Shown in pieces: positions 1 to 7,630 of a stretch of DNA of 13,432 nt. The notes beneath the pieces are model-generated. The model did not search any database. It was not told where the DNA came from and saw nothing but the letters and a program-made list of their open reading frames with translations. Both the position numbers and the translations under genes were made by a program. Source of the DNA: Bacillota bacterium (lineage in GTDB: Bacteria > Bacillota > Clostridia > Clostridiales > Clostridiaceae); assembly GCA_023399035.1 (NCBI GenBank), contig JAEWQX010000074.1, forward strand, positions 1 through 13,432, written 5' to 3'. Numbering within the stretch: position 1 is the stretch's first letter; every line of letters starts with the position of its first letter.

Positions 1-560
1 CACAGCTTTCTTTATCATCACCATACTTGTCCACTTATTTATATTAACATATTACTTGTCCTAAATTAATATTTACCCGTAAATTTATGATTGTTTTAAT
101 GTTTGTCCACTTAAAATCTTTCTTTATATAAATATATGTCTAAATTTAAAATAATATTATATCTAACATATTTACAAAACCTATTTACATATTTTATTTA
201 CATATTATCCTTATTAATGATTAACAATAACACAATTTACATTATTAATAATATGACTTCATATTATTCTTTATAACTTTATAATGGATCTAACCTAAAT
301 CTCACATTCAAAACTCTTAAAATACTGAAGGTATGATAGACTCTTTCCTTGTATCTTTCTTAATATATATTTAATCAGCTTTCATTCAATATGCTTCATA
401 GTTTTAAAATTACTAATAAGTGCTTAATACCTCTGAAAATCATATAATTCATGTTCAATTTATCAATAAATATATATTAGAATCCCATCATACTCAGTAT
501 CCAAGAATTTTTTTATACTTCACAATACCTCTTAATAATCATTCCTGCATATCAGTATGA
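1..560. other. AT-rich intergenic region, no gene seen
   Basis: No frame of meaningful length with a ribosome binding site is visible on either strand. The stretch is extremely AT-rich and holds only short repeats: a 13-bp tandem repeat at 169-207 and three TTGTCC hexamers in the first 110 bases. No clear hairpin plus U-tract terminator for the SNF2 gene, which ends at 561, was found. The 8-bp inverted repeat at 487-494 and 554-561 has a 59-nt loop and is not terminator-like. Confidence 0.7.
169..207. repeat. 13-bp AT-rich tandem repeat, about three copies
   Basis: The heptamer TATTTAC occurs at 169, 182 and 195, exactly 13 bases apart. Copies two and three share 12 of 13 bases (TATTTACATATT plus T or A); copy one diverges in its second half. 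A similar ATTTACATTATT-like stretch starts at 234, which is three further periods away. It may be slippage in AT-rich spacer DNA; no function can be assigned. Confidence 0.5.
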
Positions 561-3500
561 TTACTTAAGCAGTTCAATTAGTTCTCTGCTTGTTATTGCA
601 CTTAATACATTATTGTCATTCAAATCACTGGTCAACACATCATTTATCAAGCTCCTCTTGTCTTCCTGTAGGAGAAGTATCTTTTCTTCAATTGTACCCT
701 CTGCTATGAGCTTTATCACCTCAACATCGTTTTTCTGTCCTATTCTGTGTGCACGATCAGTTGCCTGATCTTCAATTGAAGGGTTCCACCATGGATCAAA
801 ATGAATGACCATGTTTGCGCTTGTAAGATTTAATCCTGTTCCGCCAGCCTTCAGTGAAATAAGGAAAATTCTTTTTTCTTCAGAGTTGTTAAATTCTTCT
901 ACAAGCTTCATTCTGTTTACAGAAGAAATACTTCCATCAAGATAAGAATATTGTATGTTTTCCTTATCAAGTACTTCAGCAAAGTTTTTTAATGCACTTG
1001 TAAATTGTGAAAATAACAGAATCTTATTCTTATTTTCTTTTATAATATTCAGCACTTCATTGAATTTTCCACTTTCTCCTCTGTAATCACTTATTACAAG
1101 GGAAGGATCAATGCATAGAAGTCTGAGTTTTGTAAGATATGAAAATATGGTCATATTATTCATTTTATCGTCATTCATATTTTCCTTGATTTCTTTTATA
1201 AAAATATCATAGATATTCTTTTGTTCCTCAGGCATTTTGATTAATATTTTCTTCTCATGTTTTTCTGGCATTTCTTCTGCTGCTTCATCTTTTGTCCTTC
1301 GCAAGATATAAGGCTTTATCAATATTTTAAGCTCGCTGATATTGCTCTCATCCTTTACAAATTTATCATTAAATTCTCTATTGCTGTATAAATATCCCGG
1401 CATTATAAAATCAAATAACGACCATAATTCATTAAGATTATTTTCTATCGGTGTTCCAGTAAGAATAAATCTGTTATTTCCTTTAAGCCTTTTAACTATG
1501 CTTGTTATCTGTGCTTTATAATTCTTAATATTCTGTCCTTCGTCCAGTATTATGTTATTGAAATCTATATCTTCATAAATTTCGCAGTCATTTTTGAGCA
1601 TTCCATAAGTAGTTAGAATCACATCATAATCCATATAATTTTCTAACATCTTTTTTCTTTCACTTTTTTCCCCATGAATAATGCATATATTTAAGTCTGG
1701 TGCAAACTTTTCAAATTCATCACTCCAGTTGTATAAAAGTGATGTTGGAACTACAATAAGAGATACTTTCCCTCTTTCAGAAGCAAGAAATGCTATGGTC
1801 TGCACTGTTTTTCCAAGTCCCATTTCGTCACCAAGTATGCCACCAAGTCCAAGGTCACTTAGATTTTTAAACCAGTTATATCCTTCAACCTGATAATCTC
1901 TTAATGTACATTTGAGAATTTCTGGAATCTCATACTTCTTATCATGCTTTTTTTCTATGGTTTCAACCATCTTTAGTAATTTATTTCTATTATGCTGTAA
2001 AACCTCACCATTTTCAGCTTTATTCTTAAGATAATATAATTTATCAACTGAAAGTTCAAATTTATCTCTTCCAGATGCAATATTTAGATTCAATGAATCT
2101 ATTATCTTCATGACTTCTTTTATTTCAATGCTATGTAAATCCACATAAATATTATCATCAAGCTTTATAAAGCTTTTCTTTTCCCTATATGCTTTCACCA
2201 CATCATTAAGTTCATAAGGTGAAATATTTTCAAGCTGCATGTAAAAATCATACATTCCTTTTGAGTTTTGTTTAATAGAAAACTCCTTAAATCTGCCATT
2301 ATTCAATTTAAAATACTCTTCAACAGATGGATGGGTAAATACCTTTCCAATGCTTTTTATTTCATCCATGCCTTCTTTAAGGAATATATAGTATTCTTCA
2401 TCATTCCCTAAAAATTCGAATATTTCATTTCTGAAATAAAACCTGTATTTATTTAAAATACTTTCAATATTCATAAGCTTCTTCGAACTGCTTATATTAT
2501 CATTGTTTATTTTAAGTGCTTCAGAATAGCTCATATCTGCTATACTGCTTTTCAGTCTCACATCACATACTGAAATACCCCTTTTTCTCGAAAAGTTAAA
2601 ATCAATTTTTATATCTTTATTCATCTTTTCAATTATTGCTTCATCATAAAATATATTTTTTGATATTGATGTAAGAACCTTGTTGACTGTATTAAATTCA
2701 CTGCCATTTATATCTCCTTTAAAAATAATCTTCTTATTTTCCTTTAAAGGCTTATATAAGATTTTATATAGTTCTATCTGCTTAAAATCTGGTATATATA
2801 GATTCCTATCATATAAAAATACATCCATATTGTCATTTAAAGGTATTGGGAATACTTTCTTTGTAGTCAATACGTAATCCCCGCTTATTTTTTTCATTGT
2901 AAATGATAATGGCAGATCAGTGTTTAAAACATCACTAATATAGTTAACATAGTTATATATTAACTTAATTTTCTTATCATTGAAGTTTTTAAGGAATTTC
3001 CTCAATATATCACATGGTATCCTTATTGAATTTTTACTTTCATTATTATTTTGGATCATAATAAATTGATAAATATATTCTATGACTTTCTCATCATTCA
3101 CATCAAAATAATACTTGCTGCTATCATATACAAGTCCCTTGCCTATGCAGTACTCCCTTTTCTTTTTTATTGCAGAGATACATTCCTTCATATTTAATAC
3201 TGGATACATCTGTTTATTTCCTATATAAATATTAACATCAAAATCTTTAATATTTTCTTCCTTTACTTCCTTAAGTGAAATATTTATATTAAGCTTTTCC
3301 TTTTTCTCCAACACCTTTTCCTTTTCTTCACTATGTAATAAATATGTATTTTCTAATTCCCTTATTATTTTCTTGTCATATCTCTGAATTTCATTTTTCT
3401 TAGATGCCAATCTCTTTTTCACATCTTCGACAAACTTCAATCCTGATGCTACTATATGTTCACACATATATATTCTGTTTTTCAAATCACCTTCCTCAAA

Positions 3501-3737
3501 TATGCTGCAGCTGCATTTTGTAAAAGATAACTTTTTATTTATTACATCTATTCTCAAATGAGGATTATAATTTTTATTATTCTTTTCACTCTTAAAACGT
3601 CCGTAAATATTGTAAAAATTGTCTACTTTATGGACATCTATATTAAAAGACTTATCCTCCAATAATTTTCTTCCTCTTATGATATTTAGTTTTGATGAAT
3701 TTTTTATAATTATATTTTCTAATTCAGATATCTTCAT
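561..3737 (-). CDS. SWIM zinc-finger SNF2-family DEAD/DEAH-box helicase
   Basis: A 1058-residue SNF2-type ATPase, expected to translocate on double-stranded DNA or remodel protein-DNA complexes in the cytoplasm; its target in bacteria is generally unknown. The N-terminus holds a SWIM-type zinc motif (C75, C77, C92, H94), followed by a long Lys/Asn/Ile-rich region (about 110-600) that fits the bacterial SNF2-associated segment. The ATPase core starts near residue 605: motif I DEMGLGKT (637-644), motif II DEGQ (732-735, Gly where Ala is usual), motif III TGTPIENN (760-767), motif V AGGTGLN (964-970) and motif VI QATDRAHRIGQ (991-1001). All core motifs are intact and the length is normal for clostridial SWIM-SNF2 proteins. 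The ATG start is supported by a GGTGGTG ribosome binding site five bases upstream and by an extended -10 promoter. It is probably monocistronic. Confidence 0.93.
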   Translation of the reverse strand: MKISELENIIIKNSSKLNIIRGRKLLEDKSFNIDVHKVDNFYNIYGRFKSEKNNKNYNPHLRIDVINKKLSFTKCSCSIFEEGDLKNRIYMCEHIVASGLKFVEDVKKRLASKKNEIQRYDKKIIRELENTYLLHSEEKEKVLEKKEKLNINISLKEVKEENIKDFDVNIYIGNKQMYPVLNMKECISAIKKKREYCIGKGLVYDSSKYYFDVNDEKVIEYIYQFIMIQNNNESKNSIRIPCDILRKFLKNFNDKKIKLIYNYVNYISDVLNTDLPLSFTMKKISGDYVLTTKKVFPIPLNDNMDVFLYDRNLYIPDFKQIELYKILYKPLKENKKIIFKGDINGSEFNTVNKVLTSISKNIFYDEAIIEKMNKDIKIDFNFSRKRGISVCDVRLKSSIADMSYSEALKINNDNISSSKKLMNIESILNKYRFYFRNEIFEFLGNDEEYYIFLKEGMDEIKSIGKVFTHPSVEEYFKLNNGRFKEFSIKQNSKGMYDFYMQLENISPYELNDVVKAYREKKSFIKLDDNIYVDLHSIEIKEVMKIIDSLNLNIASGRDKFELSVDKLYYLKNKAENGEVLQHNRNKLLKMVETIEKKHDKKYEIPEILKCTLRDYQVEGYNWFKNLSDLGLGGILGDEMGLGKTVQTIAFLASERGKVSLIVVPTSLLYNWSDEFEKFAPDLNICIIHGEKSERKKMLENYMDYDVILTTYGMLKNDCEIYEDIDFNNIILDEGQNIKNYKAQITSIVKRLKGNNRFILTGTPIENNLNELWSLFDFIMPGYLYSNREFNDKFVKDESNISELKILIKPYILRRTKDEAAEEMPEKHEKKILIKMPEEQKNIYDIFIKEIKENMNDDKMNNMTIFSYLTKLRLLCIDPSLVISDYRGESGKFNEVLNIIKENKNKILLFSQFTSALKNFAEVLDKENIQYSYLDGSISSVNRMKLVEEFNNSEEKRIFLISLKAGGTGLNLTSANMVIHFDPWWNPSIEDQATDRAHRIGQKNDVEVIKLIAEGTIEEKILLLQEDKRSLINDVLTSDLNDNNVLSAITSRELIELLK

Positions 3738-3783
3738 TTAATCACCACCAAATGTTGATTTTCAGCTTTTAATATTCTCAACT

Positions 3784-3792
3784 ATTATATCA
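3784..3792 (-). promoter_or_regulatory. Extended -10 promoter for the SNF2 gene
   Basis: On the minus strand TGATATAAT (TGn plus a perfect TATAAT at 3784-3789) lies about 47 bases before the SNF2 start codon. No good -35 is present at 17 bp (TTTATC), as is usual for extended -10 promoters. The transcript would start near 3777. Confidence 0.5.
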
Positions 3793-3937
3793 CTTTCATT
3801 CAATATGATAAATTTATTTATATGTTCGTTATAAATAGATTAAAAAAATCATCAAATAAAGTTTCCAATATTATTCTAAAACTGCTTATTATACCTCTAC
3901 ATATATTACAAATTTCCTCTCTGTTTTGTTGCAAAAT

Positions 3938-3977
3938 AAAAAGATATTTTAAAATCTTTATCTTAAAATATCTTTTT
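3938..3977 (-). terminator. Intrinsic terminator after the J-like gene
   Basis: Perfect 15-bp inverted repeat (arms 3938-3952 and 3963-3977) with a 10-nt loop, beginning 18 nt past the stop codon of the J-like gene. On the minus strand the 3' arm ends in a run of T and is followed by TTTATTTT-like sequence. The stem is AT-rich, so it is only moderately stable. It separates the J-like gene from the SNF2 gene. Confidence 0.75.
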
Positions 3978-3995
3978 AAATTAAATTACAATAAC

Positions 3996-4493
3996 TTAAC
4001 ACATTCCGCCATTATTTCCGCCGCCACATGCATTCATATTATTTCTTGCTGCAGGACGTACCCCTTGATTTGCATATTTAGTTGCATATTCGAGAATCCT
4101 TGCCTGAAGTGTATTCATGCTGCTCATATATTCAGTATTTCCAGGATCTAACTCTAAAGCCTTACGTATGTAGTTTAATCCGGTTTCAAACCATCCTTTC
4201 TGAACACATACAAAACCTTCAAGGTAGTTCCATTCAGCACTATTTCTGTCATTAACCATATTTAGTTTTGATTCTGCAAGTGGAAAATTTTTATTTTCTA
4301 TCAATTTTCTTATTTCAGTATATATATTTTTAGCATTTATAAGTAAATCATATGCTCTATTAAGTTCTTCTAATTTCTGCTGAGTTGTATCATCCTGATT
4401 TAAAGTATATTCCTCTACAAGAGCTTTATATCTTTCTTTTATTTCATCTTCTGAAGCAGTATCATCAAGTCCTAGAACATAATAAGGATTCAA
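3996..4493 (-). CDS. J-like domain / TPR protein lacking HPD
   Basis: A 165-residue protein whose first 50 residues follow the J-domain (DnaJ) pattern: NPYYVLGL at 2-9, then the helix around SEDEIKERYKALVEEY (14-29) and a third helix ending in LNRAYDLL. The HPD tripeptide that J-domains use to stimulate DnaK ATPase is absent; TLN (30-32) stands in its place. Residues about 55-135 form helix pairs resembling tetratricopeptide repeats (KGWFETGLNYIRKALELDPGN). The tail is Gly/Asn-rich and ends in Cys. The frame can be opened to an ATG at 4607, but that ATG lies upstream of a strong -10 box; the TTG at 4491-4493 has AAGGGGTG about ten bases upstream and begins exactly at the conserved domain, so I chose it. 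It lies between recQ and the SNF2 gene with its own promoter and terminator. Partner and role are unknown. Confidence 0.8.
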   Translation of the reverse strand: MNPYYVLGLDDTASEDEIKERYKALVEEYTLNQDDTTQQKLEELNRAYDLLINAKNIYTEIRKLIENKNFPLAESKLNMVNDRNSAEWNYLEGFVCVQKGWFETGLNYIRKALELDPGNTEYMSSMNTLQARILEYATKYANQGVRPAARNNMNACGGGNNGGMC

Positions 4494-4586
4494 TATAAAT
4501 TCACACCCCTTAAATTGTTTTCTATAATCCCTATTATTAAATATATTTTCAAAATAAATTATTATTACATTGCCGTCATAATATCT

Positions 4587-4595
4587 ATTATAACA
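4587..4595 (-). promoter_or_regulatory. Extended -10 promoter for the J-like gene
   Basis: Minus-strand TGTTATAAT gives a perfect TATAAT (4587-4592) with the TGn extension (4593-4595). The -35 region is weak. Transcription would begin near 4580, leaving a leader of about 87 nt before the TTG start codon. This rules out the upstream ATG at 4605-4607 for transcripts from this promoter. Confidence 0.6.
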
Positions 4596-4641
4596 TATCC
4601 CCCACATTAACCTTATATAACTTTAATCAACTTTAAAAATT

Positions 4642-7092
4642 TTAAGCAAGAACGAAGTGTTTTAAAATAACAGCTCTTATGGTTTCGTATTTGGTGTATT
4701 TAGGAAGTACCTTTTTAAGGTCAGATATCTTCTCATAACCATTCTTATTTATGGCCTCAATAATTTCCTTTTCTTCATCTTCACTCAAGAACTGATCAAG
4801 ATTTATATTGAAGATATTTTCTCCAAGCTCCTTGATATAATCAGTAACATATCCAAGTATGGTTGAAACAGATATCTCTAATTTTTCTGAAACTTTGTTT
4901 ATATCTATATTTTCCTTAAGCATATCTATTGCTATTTCATCATTTTCTCTAGTTTCACCATCAATTATTACTTTCCTCTTATTTTTAGGTATCCATGTAT
5001 GAGAAATATTATTTTCAATAACATAATTATTGACTATTTCTATTATTTCTTCTCCATAAGCTTCTATCTTTTTAGGCCCAATTCCGCTTATATCCTTTAA
5101 TTCTTCTATACTCTGTGGATATCTTCCACTTATTTCTTTTAAGGAATTCATGTGCATTATTGACTGAGGATACTTGTTATTTTCTTTCTTGGCCCACTTC
5201 TTCCTTGCTTCGTATAAAAGTTCATAAAGCTTAGAATCACTGCTTATTTCCAGCTTTAAGTCATCATCTTCCTTTGGTGAATCTAAATCTGAATTTCCGC
5301 TTTCAGAAATCTTCACATTATGCTCCTCTGCATATTTTCTTATAGCATCTTCAAATCTTTCTCCATATTTGCTGTACTTAAGTTCACCAACACCAGTTAT
5401 ATTGAGCATTGCTTCCTTATGTACAGGATATTTTACCGACATTTCCTTTAAGGATATATCACCAAATATAACGTATGGAGGAACCTTATTTTCATCTGCA
5501 ATTTCTTTTCTAAGCTCTCTAAGTATTTCAAATAATTCGTTATTTTCACGAATCTTCTTATGGGCAGCAAATTCCTTAAGCATTACCTTTTCTTCACCTA
5601 CGATTACCTTTCTTGACATTGCATTTAAAGCAAGTATAGGATATGTTCCTTCCACTACTCTCATATACCCTTGAGATACAAGGGTATTTATAAAGGTCTT
5701 AAGCTCATCTCCTGAGTAATCCTTCATTATTCCATAAGTTGAAAGTTCATCAAATTTCAATTGAAGTACTTTCTTATTTTTTGAGCCTCTTAATACATCC
5801 ACAACCATTCCTGCTCCAAATTTCTGATTCATCCTGTAGATACATGACAATACCTTCTGGGCATCTACTGTCTTATCAACTACCTCACCTTCACTCATGC
5901 AGTTGCTGCAGCTGTTGCAGTCTTCCTTAAGCTCTTCTCCAAAATAAGCTAAAATGAATTTCTTGTAACATTCATTGCTGTAAACAAAATCTATCATCTG
6001 CTGAAGCTTTTTATATTGAATGTTCTGCCTCTCAGGGTTTTCAATAGATGTTTCAATTAAATATTTCTGAATCTGGACATCCTGTGGTGAAAATAAAAGT
6101 ATACATTCACTTTTATCGCCATCTCTTCCTGCTCTTCCAATTTCCTGATAGTAGCTTTCTATATTTCTAGGCATATTATAATGGACTACATATCTTATAT
6201 CAGGCTTATCAATACCCATCCCAAATGCATTTGTAGCAACCATTATAGTTGCTCTATCATATATGAAACCTTCCTGATTTTCTCTTCTCTGCTCTTCATT
6301 TAAACCTGCATGATAATGTGCTGCATTATATCCCTTAGAGCACAGTAGTTCATATATATTATCTACTTCCTTCCTTGTAGAAGCATATATTATACCTGAC
6401 ACATCTGAATTATTATTTATATAATCCAAAAGATAATTTTTTTTATCGCCGCCTTTTATTACATTTATAAATAGATTCTCCCTGTTGAATCCTGTTATGT
6501 ACACTTTAGGATTGTTCAGTTTCAATAATCTTATTATATCTTCCCTAACTTCCTCTGAAGCAGTTGCAGTAAATGCTGTAACTATAGGTCTTTCATTAAG
6601 GATATTTATAAAGTGGGATATTTTTTTGTAGCTGGATCTGAAATCATGACCCCATTGTGAAATACAGTGGGCTTCATCAACTGCAACCTGTGATATGCTG
6701 CATCTTCCTATAATATTTAAGAACCCTGCACTTTCAAGTCTTTCAGGGGCTATATAAAGTATTTTTACTATATTTCGTTCTATTTTGTTTATAACTTCAT
6801 CTTCTTCGCCTGCATTTAATGTACTGTTGATAAATTCAGCTTCAATACCCATGTCCTTAAGTGTATCAACCTGGTCCTTCATCAAGGATATAAGTGGCGA
6901 AATAACTATTGTCATCCCTTCAAGCATAAGAGCAGGAACCTGATAGCATATTGACTTTCCGCCTCCTGTAGGCATTATTGCTAAAACATCGTTTCCTCCT
7001 GTAATGGAATTTATTATATCTTCCTGACCTTTTCTAAAAGACTTATAACCATAGTATTTTTCTAAAACACTATGTGCATATTCATTAATCAT
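4642..7092 (-). CDS. ATP-dependent DNA helicase RecQ, two HRDC domains and C-terminal HTH
   Basis: An 816-residue RecQ-family 3'-5' DNA helicase for recombination, repair and stalled forks. Order: motif 0 FRKGQ (19-23); Walker A PTGGGKS (41-47); DEAH (139-142) running into the RecQ aromatic loop CISQWGHDFR (143-152); helicase C-terminal half with motif VI QEIGRAGRDG (316-325); zinc site C375, C392, C395, C398; winged helix (about 405-500); first HRDC (about 514-590); acidic linker; second HRDC (about 617-692); and a helix-turn-helix segment (about 715-815) resembling the HTH_40 domain. E. coli RecQ is about 610 residues with one HRDC, so this is a longer, Firmicutes-style form. I start at 7092, not at the in-frame ATG at 7149: AAGGGGAG lies nine bases before 7092, whereas the extra 19 residues are not RecQ-like. 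No clear terminator follows. Confidence 0.95.
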   Translation of the reverse strand: MINEYAHSVLEKYYGYKSFRKGQEDIINSITGGNDVLAIMPTGGGKSICYQVPALMLEGMTIVISPLISLMKDQVDTLKDMGIEAEFINSTLNAGEEDEVINKIERNIVKILYIAPERLESAGFLNIIGRCSISQVAVDEAHCISQWGHDFRSSYKKISHFINILNERPIVTAFTATASEEVREDIIRLLKLNNPKVYITGFNRENLFINVIKGGDKKNYLLDYINNNSDVSGIIYASTRKEVDNIYELLCSKGYNAAHYHAGLNEEQRRENQEGFIYDRATIMVATNAFGMGIDKPDIRYVVHYNMPRNIESYYQEIGRAGRDGDKSECILLFSPQDVQIQKYLIETSIENPERQNIQYKKLQQMIDFVYSNECYKKFILAYFGEELKEDCNSCSNCMSEGEVVDKTVDAQKVLSCIYRMNQKFGAGMVVDVLRGSKNKKVLQLKFDELSTYGIMKDYSGDELKTFINTLVSQGYMRVVEGTYPILALNAMSRKVIVGEEKVMLKEFAAHKKIRENNELFEILRELRKEIADENKVPPYVIFGDISLKEMSVKYPVHKEAMLNITGVGELKYSKYGERFEDAIRKYAEEHNVKISESGNSDLDSPKEDDDLKLEISSDSKLYELLYEARKKWAKKENNKYPQSIMHMNSLKEISGRYPQSIEELKDISGIGPKKIEAYGEEIIEIVNNYVIENNISHTWIPKNKRKVIIDGETRENDEIAIDMLKENIDINKVSEKLEISVSTILGYVTDYIKELGENIFNINLDQFLSEDEEKEIIEAINKNGYEKISDLKKVLPKYTKYETIRAVILKHFVLA

Positions 7093-7198
7093 TAACTTAA
7101 ACTCCCCTTTTAATAGACAATATGAAAATTTACGCAAACATACGTTCATATACTTAACTGAATTATTGACTAGTTTTTTTCTTTTTATTCATACAACA

Positions 7199-7227
7199 AT
7201 ATTATTATTTAATTATATTTTTTTCAA
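7199..7227 (-). promoter_or_regulatory. Candidate recQ promoter
   Basis: TTGAAA (7222-7227), a 17-nt spacer and TAATAT (7199-7204) on the minus strand, about 107 nt before the recQ start codon. The boxes match the sigma-A consensus at 5/6 and 4/6. Such AT-rich matches occur by chance in this genome, so this is tentative. Confidence 0.4.
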
Positions 7228-7262
7228 CCACACTATAATAGCAATATACTATTAAACTAAAT

Positions 7263-7277
7263 AATTTTCAGAAAACA
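7263..7277. promoter_or_regulatory. CodY-box-like palindrome upstream of recQ
   Basis: AATTTTCAGAAAACA matches 13 of 15 positions of the CodY consensus AATTTTCWGAAAATT. It lies 36 bp upstream of the candidate recQ -35 and 30 bp downstream of the transporter operon terminator. CodY is the GTP and branched-chain amino acid sensor of Firmicutes; binding here is inference. Confidence 0.35.
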
Positions 7278-7307
7278 ATTTAGATTTATAACTTTCCTTT
7301 ATTACAT

Positions 7308-7346
7308 AAAAACTGCTATAAGCAAATGCAGCTTATAGCAGTTTTT
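7308..7346 (-). terminator. Intrinsic terminator of the amino acid transporter operon
   Basis: A perfect 16-bp inverted repeat (arms 7308-7323 and 7331-7346, core CTGCTATAAGC) with a 7-nt loop and A/T runs on both sides. It starts five bases after the stop of the small Cys-rich gene and ends the minus-strand transcript. The symmetry means it could also stop transcription from the other strand. Confidence 0.9.
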
Positions 7347-7350
7347 CTAA

Positions 7351-7553
7351 TTATTTTATTATCCCACAGTCACCACATAATGCTTCAATACTTCTATCAT
7401 AAGTAGCTTCAGCCTCTTTTGAAAAAAAGCATCCAGGCACACCTTCATTATTATCCCTATGATGTGCCACACATGCACAACATTTGTCATTGTTAGGACA
7501 CGCATATGTGCATGGACATGGTGTATTTTTGCTCTGTTATGGCAATTCTCCAT
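7351..7553 (-). pseudogene. Small Cys-rich protein (DUF6485-like), frame broken in a poly-A run
   Basis: An ATG at 7553 preceded by GGGTGG seven bases upstream opens a frame starting MENCHNRAK. After codon 9 this frame turns into unconvincing His/Val-rich sequence ending at 7359. The +1 alternative frame encodes a coherent Cys-rich protein: NTPCPCTYACPNNDKCCACV, then a PGCFF motif, then EATYDRSIEALCGDCGIIK, stop at 7351. Inserting one A into the run of five (7526-7530) joins the halves into 67 residues with ten Cys, which matches the pattern I associate with clostridial DUF6485 proteins, probably metal-binding. The alternative frame has an upstream TAA and no start codon of its own. It lies 77 nt after the second permease gene with no terminator between, so it is probably the operon's last gene. 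It could be a real mutation, a sequencing error or slippage. Confidence 0.7.
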
Positions 7554-7630
7554 TAATTTCCACCCGCATATCATTATTACCACTTAGTATTTCACCACAT
7601 TTTTACACTTAATAGAATACAATACAGTTT

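Noticed and set aside
1..24. Possible start of a minus-strand gene (ATGGTGATGATAAAG) at the left edge
   Set aside because: There is no convincing ribosome binding site and only eight codons before the window ends, so it cannot be judged.
487..561. Inverted repeat ATCATACT / AGTATGAT after the SNF2 gene
   Set aside because: The 59-nt loop and the lack of a U-tract make it a poor terminator; the arms are short.
3822..4151. 109-codon plus-strand frame opposite the J-like gene
   Set aside because: It runs antisense to a recognisable gene and through its terminator, has no ribosome binding site, and its sequence resembles no protein domain.
7359..7583. 74-codon frame opening at a GTG, rich in His, Val and Met
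   Set aside because: Its composition is implausible and the adjacent frame encodes a coherent Cys-rich protein. It is the shifted reading of the broken DUF6485-like gene.
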